Assembly (NCBI RefSeq): GCF_030272615.1
Contig: NC_081412.1
Location: forward strand, 697,788,656-697,852,655
Source of the DNA: Cryptomeria japonica
Taxonomy: Eukaryota > Streptophyta > Pinopsida > Cupressales > Cupressaceae
DNA length: 64,000 nt
Direction of reading: 5' to 3'
The stretch's first letter is position 1, and each line of letters opens with the position of its first letter. Shown here piece by piece: positions 56,590-64,000 of this stretch. The translations under genes were made by a program, and so were the position numbers. The notes under the pieces are model-generated. The model worked only from the letters and a program-made list of their open reading frames with translations. It was not told the origin of the DNA and did no database searches.

Positions 56590-57260
56590 CAATTCTCTAA
56601 TAATTGGTTTGTGGGCTCCATCATGGGTGGCAAGAGGCATCAACAAGAATCCATTTTCTTTGATGACATTTGTTGAAATAAGAAAATTTGGAGAATTTTG
56701 ACTAAAGGTGGGGTTACACCTATTTGAAGTGTCTTCGAGGCTATGATGCCAAGGTGACTAAGCTCTTTTGCAAAGGGTGGAAGGACAACAAATTTTGCAT
56801 AAGAAACAAATTTTTGGAGGTCACATAGGAACTAATTGTAGAGGTCATTGGTTTTCTAATGGATGGAAAACAAAAAATTAGGGATTGAAAATCCCCGAGT
56901 TTATGGTGAATACTTTTCTCAAATGCAAGGAATGAATTCTTAAAAAATGAGGTCAAAGGATCTACTAGCCATCCTAGAAGGTCTTGTACAAAACGTGACA
57001 CAATACCCGTAACTCAATGGTTAAGACACAACAAAAGATTAAATATCACACTATCTTAGCCTAGAAGATTTCTCCCTTAAGGAAGGTGTTGCACCCTTAT
57101 ATTCAAGAGTTAGTGAGATATGAATTTGTGTGTTCAAATGGATTCATTAGTGAGGAGTTCATATTGATAAGAACAAGTAGTGTTACAGAGAGGCAAGGCT
57201 AGGGTAGTGAAGGTTGGATCATGATACAAACTAACCACTAAATAATGAATGGAGTTTCTA
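56590..57260 (+). pseudogene. Degraded transposon ORF with a 'VTPELIAEVTG'-type motif
   Basis: Near 56735-56880 the plus strand reads GYDAKVTKLFCKGWKDNKF, FLEVT-stop-ELIVEVIGFLMDG and KQKIRD. This matches the style of the plant retrotransposon accessory domain seen in element B (VTKEAVKAVTGLPSTG) and more loosely in A. It is broken by several stops. Further downstream the frame is lost. It follows the RNase H-like fragment on the same strand and could be of the same composite element. Confidence 0.5.
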
Positions 57261-58589
57261 ATAAATAATGGCTAAAAATGGATAGACAAAATACTATAGC
57301 TAAATATTCTCTATGTAGTTCTATAATTTCTTGCAACTACCAATAATTTTTATACTAGTAAATACACCTTGATGATCCTTGATTCCTTGAGGTTATACCA
57401 ATATTGCACTTATTATTGTTCTAGATGCATCAAAATGAATTTGAAATCGTTGTGTCCAATACAAAAGGGCTAGGATTGGAGCCTTGACATCTTATTTTTA
57501 GGTATATTGAATGATTTATGATATTGAAGTATTTATTCAAGCTACTTCTTGTTCTTTTTATTTACTAATTCCTTAATGGGTCCTAAGATATCAACATAGT
57601 TTCTAATACAATTTTTCTATAACTGATATAAATAAAATCTTTATTTATTTTTGTTACACCTTTTTATATGGTCTATTTAGAATAATAGCTATCTTAAATG
57701 GCTCTACCATCATTCCTTATTTATAGATAATGTTTCATAGTAGGATATCAAATGAGATTGCAAAAAGGTTGTTCAATACAATTATAAATCTATAGAATCT
57801 CTCAAAGATCAAATTAGTTCATGGTTATGGTCTTTAAGCATTCCATATATTGTCCAATTATTAATATACACTTCTATAAAATAATGTTTGAGATCTCTAA
57901 ATTTATTTACCATTGTTTCTTGAATATTTTCTATGCATTTTTAAGTTTGAATAACATAACTATGTACATACATGTTCCATATTATATGATAAATATAGTT
58001 TTAGATTGATCTTCTTCACATATATCTATTTTATGGAAATTGACAAAATCATATGGAAAAGAATAAAATTATCTTCTAGTAATATTTTAAAACTTTTCCT
58101 TCATAAATGATAATTTGTTTAGGTGTCATGTTCATACACCTTGTTTAATTCTCCAAAATCTACATGTATCCTTATATTCCTTATTTTCTTATTTTGTACT
58201 ATCATAGAGCTTATCCTATTTGAATTTTCTACTAGTTTATTATTGGAATTTTCTACTAGTTTATTATACCAATGGACAATATTATATCCATCTCAATTTT
58301 CACCTTTACTTTTAAACTTGGACCTAACCAATAAGATGTTATTTATATGAATTTGTATTCTTCTTATGTTGGACATTCATTACTATTTTTTGAAATTCAT
58401 TAGACAGATATCCTCATATTCTTTGTCATGTCTAATAATTAGTGATCTTGTCATGTCTAATAACTAGTGATCTTATCCATCTTAGACTCACAATGTTGAG
58501 CAATGTTCTTTTCTTCAAATTTTAAGATTGATATTAATACTTAGTTCTATCTTTAGGATTTTTTATTATTCTTATCTCGTCCTCTCATT
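57261..58589. other. Spacer, nothing recognised
   Basis: AT-rich. ATTTTCTACTAGTTTATTAT is doubled near 58222-58268, and a TAATAACTAGTGATCTT-like segment is doubled near 58435-58475. No gene is seen. Confidence 0.4.
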
Positions 58590-58857
58590 AGAAAAATAAC
58601 ATTAACCCTAATTTCTTTGTATATATCAGTACACGGTAATTGGCGAGAGGAAGAAATTTGAAAAAAAATATATATATATGACAAAAGAAGTTTGTACATA
58701 TCCACAAGAAACAATCCGGCGAGGACTTCATAATCGACTTGCATCTTAATATATGAAGAATGACCGAGAGAACAATGCATAAATGCCATGGTCTTTGTGA
58801 GGTCCGAGAGCACGAACAAAATGTCTAATGGGCTACGTCACGAACGAAGAGGATAAA

Positions 58858-58865
58858 GTATATGC
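58858..58865 (+). promoter_or_regulatory. P1BS-type site of the PHT1 gene
   Basis: GTATATGC fits GNATATNC, the site of PHR1-type MYB factors that activate phosphate-starvation genes. It lies five bases before the TATATA box. Induction by low phosphate is inferred from this and from the gene family. Confidence 0.55.
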
Positions 58866-58870
58866 GACCT

Positions 58871-58876
58871 TATATA
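58871..58876 (+). promoter_or_regulatory. TATA box of the PHT1 gene
   Basis: TATATA in CCTTATATACTCAG context, identical to the pseudogene copy. It predicts a transcription start near 58900-58910, and the first exon would end at 59043. Confidence 0.5.
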
Positions 58877-59043
58877 CTCAGTCCCTCCAATTTTCTCAAA
58901 AACCAAGAAACGCAACAAGGAGGACAACCCATTGATATCACTCATTAAAGCATATTCTATCAGAAAAAGAACTCTCTATATAAACATAATGAGGAGATGG
59001 ATTTCTCCAGGCAAATGTTTTGCAAGCCTAAGATTTTGAAGAG

Positions 59044-59148
59044 GTATGTCTATATGTGAAGTCCACCCAATAGTTATACATCTTGTTCTATCTTATTTTC
59101 TTTGCTTTCCTTTTTGTGACAGTTTTTATTTTTCTTTGTTGTATTCAG
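59044..59148 (+). other. 5'-UTR intron of the PHT1 gene
   Basis: Donor GAGGTATGTC and acceptor GTATTCAG bound a 105-base T-rich intron ending 18 bases before the ATG. The frame stays open upstream of the ATG only by chance through this intron. Confidence 0.75.
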
Positions 59149-59166
59149 GGAAGTGGAGTTCCCATC

Positions 59167-60738
59167 ATGGCGAAGAAGCAGCTGGACGTGCTGACGGCTC
59201 TGGATGTGGCAAAAACACAATGGTACCATTTCACAGCTATTATAATTGCTGGAATGGGCTTTTTCACTGATGCCTACGACCTCTTCTGTATCACCACTGT
59301 AACTAAACTGCTGGGACGAATTTATTACAATGATCCCTCCCTCAATAAGCCCGGCGTCCTGCCCGCTGAAATAACGTCTGCGATCACGGGGGTGGCCTTC
59401 TGCGGAACTTTATTGGGGCAGCTGTTCTTCGGGTATATGGGCGACAAACTAGGACGAAAGAAAGTGTACGGCGCCACCCTGCTGCTCATGATTTTTTGCT
59501 CCATCGCCTCTGGCCTCTCCTTCGCCAGATCCAGTAATGGCGTGATTATCACGCTGTGTTTCTTCAGATTCTGGCTGGGCTTCGGGATTGGCGGAGATTA
59601 TCCCTTGTCCGCCACCATAATGTCCGAGTATGCCAACAAGAAGACCAGAGGATCCTTCCTCGCAGCCGTCTTCGCCATGCAAGGCTTTGGCATCCTCGCC
59701 GGCGGTCTAGTATCCCTCATCGTCTCCACCGCATTTCACGACCATGCTGCCGACCTAGACCGCTATAGGACATCTCATCGAGCAGACTATATATGGAGAA
59801 TTATCCTCATGTTCGGCGCCTTTCCGGCATCTCTTACGTTCTACTGGCGCATGAAGATGCCGGAAACCGCTCGCTATACGGCCCTGGTCGCCAAGAACGC
59901 AAGCAAAGCGGCGGCGGACATGTCGAGAGTTCTGAATGTCCAACTCCAAGAAAGTTCAACGAAAATGCAGTCTAACGAACCAGAATATAAGTTGTTTTCA
60001 GCCGAGTTCTTCAGACGCCACGGCCTACACCTGCTGGGCACCACCACCACCTGGTTCCTCCTGGACATCGCCTTCTACAGCCAAAACTTGTTTCAAAAGG
60101 ACATGTTCACCAGCGTCGGCTGGCTCCCTAAACCCGCCAAAATGGGAGCAGTACACGAAGTACAGAAGATCGCAACGGCGCAATTGATAATTGCGATTGT
60201 GTCGATAATCCCGGGGTACTGGTTCACGGTATTCCTGATCGACCACATAGGCCGCTTTACCATTCAGCTCATCGGCTTCTTCTTCATGTCCTTCTTCATG
60301 TTCGTTCTCGCTATCTTCTACGACTTTTGGAAACATCACGGGGCTGGGTTCGTTGTCTTCTACGGGCTGGCCTTTTTCTTTGCAAATTTCGGGCCCAATA
60401 GCACCACCTTCATTGTCCCCGCCGAGCTTTTCCCGGCCAGATTTCGGTCGACCTGCCACGGCATATCGGCTGCCATGGGAAAGTTTGGGGCCATCATTGG
60501 CGCTTTTGGAGTTGGTTATCTTGCTGATCCTACTAAAATAAAAAGTGACGCTAATGGTGTCCATGCCAAACTCAAGCCTGCTCTGTATCTGCTCGCTTGT
60601 ACGAATGCTCTGGGTTTCGCTTTCACGTATCTGGTGCCTGAAACAAATGGGAAATCCCTCGAAGAACTCTCTGGAGAAACCGATGGAGTTGAAGAGAAGG
60701 AGAAGGAGCTTAAGGCCATGCCCACCATCAGTGTGTAG
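59167..60738 (+). CDS. PHT1-family high-affinity phosphate:H+ symporter
   Basis: A single coding exon of 523 residues, the usual length for PHT1, imports inorganic phosphate with protons across the plasma membrane. It belongs to the major facilitator superfamily with 12 membrane helices and a central cytoplasmic loop (about residues 235-300). Visible hallmarks: TDAYDLF at 34-40, [11 protein letters not shown] at 89-99, the PHT1 signature [13 protein letters not shown] at 142-154, [17 protein letters not shown] in the second half, and the C-terminal [13 protein letters not shown] tail. ATG 59167 is chosen over an upstream frame extension because MAKKQLDVL is the family start and an intron lies just before it. 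No stop or frameshift is present. Promoter P1BS and TATA sites suggest induction by low phosphate. The broken copy at 43249 is its tandem duplicate. Which PHT1 member it is cannot be told from here. Confidence 0.96.
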   Translation: MAKKQLDVLTALDVAKTQWYHFTAIIIAGMGFFTDAYDLFCITTVTKLLGRIYYNDPSLNKPGVLPAEITSAITGVAFCGTLLGQLFFGYMGDKLGRKKVYGATLLLMIFCSIASGLSFARSSNGVIITLCFFRFWLGFGIGGDYPLSATIMSEYANKKTRGSFLAAVFAMQGFGILAGGLVSLIVSTAFHDHAADLDRYRTSHRADYIWRIILMFGAFPASLTFYWRMKMPETARYTALVAKNASKAAADMSRVLNVQLQESSTKMQSNEPEYKLFSAEFFRRHGLHLLGTTTTWFLLDIAFYSQNLFQKDMFTSVGWLPKPAKMGAVHEVQKIATAQLIIAIVSIIPGYWFTVFLIDHIGRFTIQLIGFFFMSFFMFVLAIFYDFWKHHGAGFVVFYGLAFFFANFGPNSTTFIVPAELFPARFRSTCHGISAAMGKFGAIIGAFGVGYLADPTKIKSDANGVHAKLKPALYLLACTNALGFAFTYLVPETNGKSLEELSGETDGVEEKEKELKAMPTISV

Positions 60739-60870
60739 CGATACACATCCTCTGTTTTCCGAAAAGCCAGTAGTATATCATTATCTAGTTATGGTATTAG
60801 TATGTAGTAGGAAGAACATCAACAAATAAATGAGGTAAGGTTAGAAAGGCCATGTTCTCACGGACAAGGC

Positions 60871-62470
60871 CGAGACTAAAGTACTGTGTGCACAATGTGT
60901 AGGCTGTTTAAGCTTTTTTTTAATAATTAGAATAAATATAATTTTATGAAGAATTTCGAAGAAGATATATATGCAGGATTTATAATAATTAATAAAATAT
61001 ATATATACATAAACAGCGACATACTCACTTCTTTATTGATCTATACATCTTCATTTCTTCTTTATGTGTGCGACTATTGAGGAAAGTTGAATGTGTAATT
61101 GATGTTTAGTGGGAAATACTAGATGGGGAGCCTATGATTTCTTTTGGCACTAAGATTTGTGAGAAAGGAAAACAATTATAAATGGATGGCAAGATGTATA
61201 AAAACTTTAGGATCCATGCACCCAATGGGATGTAATCTATCATTAAAACTACCAAACCGAACAAAAGATGAAATGAAACAAGGCCTAGTAGCACTCATCT
61301 TAGTTGGGTGCTTCACCATCACTTGAGCCCTTAAAGCACCTTGATTACCCTTATCATAGTAGATGTTTGGGTTCAACTCCCTTGATTTCCAACACAAATG
61401 GTCTTTGAGGTCCATGAACAAGGAAGAGGAAGAAGAACAAATCATCTCTAGAAAGAAACTTTATCTCTACAAGAAAAATATAATATTTGGAGGGAACTTT
61501 TTAAGTAAACAACAATACACTCAATATGGTTAGTTGTCTTTGTTTCATAATGCTATATGTGTTATATGATATCTCAACACATTGATTTTGGTTTTTGACC
61601 TCCAATGAGTACTTTCTCTAGTTCAATTTATGACACATGCCATTATCGACTATGTTCACCACATTCATGTTATGAAGAAATAGAAAAATAAACAATCTTT
61701 TAACATAAATAATAATATTTATGTGTTCAATGGATTATAGGAACATTTTGATCACATGATCAAGGATCAATTGATCATATAATCAGAAATGAAACATTCT
61801 TTACAAAGAATATATCGCATACATATTTATGCAGAACTCTAGTTATCTTCTTCATGCAAATCCTATTTTTAAAACACCTATTTTTTATTTCATGCATGTT
61901 TTGTTCCAACATGTTATACACTCAAAGACAATAGGTAGTCCTCTATTTATTTAATTTTATGGGGGCGGGGGGAGGTGGGGTACAAACAATCTTCATATCC
62001 ATGTAGTGCTGGAATTTCACTATCATTTTTTTTTTAAGAAAAACCATTCTTGGGGATTTCATGCCTACTCAACCTTGTCCTAGTCCTTTGTTTTGTACTG
62101 GTGAGAATTTGTTTTATAGAGAGATGACTTTGGAGCCTTATAATTTTAGATTGTTTTACAAGAAAAATAAATTGGACGAAGTATGGTAGGTACTATGTAT
62201 TGCTCACATGGTGATCATCGAAATAATTCAAACATTTTAATATATCTAACTCTAAGACACAAGGTAGATAAATACATAACACTTTCTCTATGATCTTGAT
62301 ATATCTTCAAAATTGGCATGCTTCCATGGGAGATTGATTGAAATAATTTTTAACAGTCTATAATAGTCTTTAAATAACATGATTCAAAACTTTATTGGGT
62401 TCTAACTAGTTGTTCATATAAGTGGAGTAATTTTCTAGCATGTGGTAATTTTTTTAGTAAACTCACTAAA
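60871..62470. other. Spacer downstream of PHT1
   Basis: AT-rich with a TATATA run near 60985-61010 and a G-rich patch at 61962-61980. Short open frames near 61144-61445 exist on both strands but show no recognisable domain. Confidence 0.4.
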
Positions 62471-62705
62471 TATCCTCAAAATACAAGAAAAGATGGAAGA
62501 TTTGGTCCACTAAAGAAAAAATCATCTAGGATGACTCATGATGACCCTTTTAATTCATAATGGAAATCAATAGAAAGGAATTAGATTCATAAATAACCTT
62601 TGTGCAACCTAATTTGCAATCCTTCCCAAGAGCCAACAAAATAGCTTTGGCTTCCATCAAACTATTAGAGCCAATGTGCACAGCATAAAAGTATTAAATG
62701 GACAA
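62471..62705 (-). pseudogene. RNase H-like domain fragment (minus strand)
   Basis: The minus strand from about 62700 reads VHIGSNSLMEAKAILLALGK, then LGCTKVIYESNSFLLISIMN, then HHESS-stop-MIFSLVDQIFHL. The order (Glu in EAKA, acidic site in YESNS where EGDS is common, then a helical part) is that of a plant RNase H-like domain. It differs clearly from the copy at 55.9 kb and lies on the other strand. The end with the last Asp is not recognisable. Confidence 0.45.
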
Positions 62706-64000
62706 CAAAAGGCCCATTACTATTGATTTTTACATATAAGAGGGATAACACCACTTACCACTCCTATTCACCTTCTTGGAAGAGCGAGATTTATAGCTAA
62801 GAAAACAAATAAAGATTTGAAAGCACTAGATAGATTGAAAGAAGACTTGGAAGAATATAAGACCCCCCAAAAGAACATTTAATAGCAACATTTTCTTTGA
62901 GCATATCAATAACCTTCATCCAACCTTTTCAAAAAGACATTAGTGACTCTAAAATATTATGAATCATAAATAATTAATCTACTAAAAAATAAAAATAGTA
63001 ATAATATCCCCAACAACTAGAAGGAAAGAATATGATGATAAAGGGTGACCAAAACTCATCCAAAATTCAATTAAATATGAAACATGAATAATAGGTCAAT
63101 TCCATCATTAACATGAATACCTTAAATTACTTAAAGGGAAGATATACTTAAAGAAAAATGAACAACATTTTTTTCATTATTGCTAGAAAGATAAATGTCA
63201 AAGACCTAAAAAACATCCTTTTAATGTTATTTGAATTTTTAAATAGTATGTGGTTTTTTATGCATCAAGTGTTTCTTTTATAATTATCTATGCATTCTTA
63301 AACTATAATAGATTAACATTAGGAAAATATATTTTCTTTTATAGTACTATTAACTTGAAGTGTTTGTTATTGGTTAAAGAAATTGAAATCTTGTTGATCA
63401 TTTTATGCCACATGTTGAATCCATTCCATGAGCATAGTTCATAATTTTTATTAGTCATTCTTTGGTTTATGTTATATTGATATAAGATAAGATTAATGGA
63501 GCAAAGTCGATGAGAATTGTTGTTCAAGTGAATGTAATCAATATCATTACCTAACATTAATCAATGATATACTAATATGGATAAACATAACCTATGACTT
63601 TGTTACAACTTCCATAGAATAATTTAACAAAGTTCTACACACTTCAATTATTATAAGGATATTTGAATATGCATTATTTTCATCCAAATACTGTTTAAAA
63701 AAAGCATACATTTTCTTCATCAAACAAGTGGTCAGATAAACAAATTCATTTTGAGACACAGCCACAATGTGCATGACAAGAGGTCTTAATCTAAAACTTT
63801 AATATATATGTATAAACATGCAATATTAATTAGGATTGATACATGCAACAATTTTTTTAAAATTAAACTAGGAAAAGACATGATGACCTTTACAAAAATT
63901 GCATCAACAAAAAAGCCTTGGACTAAATGAAACCAAAATTTTCTAAAATAAATACTCGGCATCATAAATGATTCTTCTAATAAAAAGGAGCCATTTATAT
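62706..64000. other. AT-rich spacer to the window end
   Basis: No gene, LTR end or RNA gene is recognised. Short open frames on both strands near 63250-63774 are AT-rich and lack known motifs. Confidence 0.4.

Larger units (their letters stand above)
58590..60870 (+). repeat. PHT1 duplication unit, copy 2
   Basis: Collinear with about 42683-44990. The upstream parts keep CGAACGAAGAGGATAAAG and GGAGATGGATTTCTCCAGGC, and the downstream parts keep the GAAAGGCCATG block. Confidence 0.85.

Noticed and set aside
61144-61445. Short overlapping frames on both strands downstream of PHT1
   Set aside because: No start context, splice signal or domain; they overlap each other and lie in AT-rich spacer.
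1-64000. tRNA, rRNA or other structured RNA genes
   Set aside because: I looked for cloverleaf A/B-box pairs and conserved rRNA blocks and saw none that I could support by eye. A tRNAscan or Rfam run would be decisive.

Overview
This is nuclear DNA from a seed plant. A large-genome gymnosperm such as a conifer is my best guess, but that is inference. In 64 kb there is one apparently intact gene, a PHT1-type phosphate transporter at 59167-60738. A close, broken copy of it lies 15.9 kb upstream at 43249-44817. Nearly everything else is transposon sequence in several states of decay, plus AT-rich spacer.

Layout. 1-8.6 kb: GA and AT simple repeats, a 29-bp-period array, a broken unrecognised ORF, a Copia-type LTR (3478-4711, minus) and a degraded Copia pol (about 6360-8565, minus). 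8.6-41.7 kb: a nested stack of three LTR retrotransposons. The outer one (element A, 8600-41710, minus strand) is a Ty3/Gypsy element of the Tat kind. Element B (14077-20644, plus strand, perfect 5-bp target duplication) sits in a non-coding gap of A. Element C (27784-40483, minus strand, Tat-like) sits in A's gag. With B, C and their target duplications removed, A is about 13.8 kb. 42.6-45 kb: the PHT1 pseudogene with its promoter. 46.1-49.8 kb: a truncated L1-type LINE with a 17-bp target duplication. 49.8-58.5 kb: very AT-rich spacer with small tandem repeats, an inverted-repeat element, possible exons of an unrecognised gene, and fragments of an RNase H-like domain and a transposon ORF. 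58.6-60.9 kb: the intact PHT1 gene. 60.9-64 kb: spacer with a second RNase H-like fragment.

The most unusual content is the accessory coding capacity of the LTR elements. A has gag-PR-aRNaseH-RT-RNaseH-IN, with the extra RNase H before RT. It also has a divergent pair of extra ORFs: an unrecognised one antisense to pol, and a long sense ORF with an N-terminal domain, proline-rich linker and coiled coil. C has the extra RNase H after the first one, a G-patch after protease, no recognisable gag, and an antisense intron-containing gene for a plant mobile domain (PMD) protein. B has LTRs, PBS, PPT and a zinc-knuckle gag, but a single ORF of about 1,090 codons in place of pol. All of these ORFs are broken, mainly by C-to-T type stops (CAG to TAG, CGA to TGA), as expected of methylated, silenced elements.

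The two PHT1 copies share promoter, 5'-UTR intron, coding sequence and 3' flank, so they arose by duplication of a unit of about 2.3 kb. Both keep a phosphate-starvation P1BS-type site just before the TATA box.
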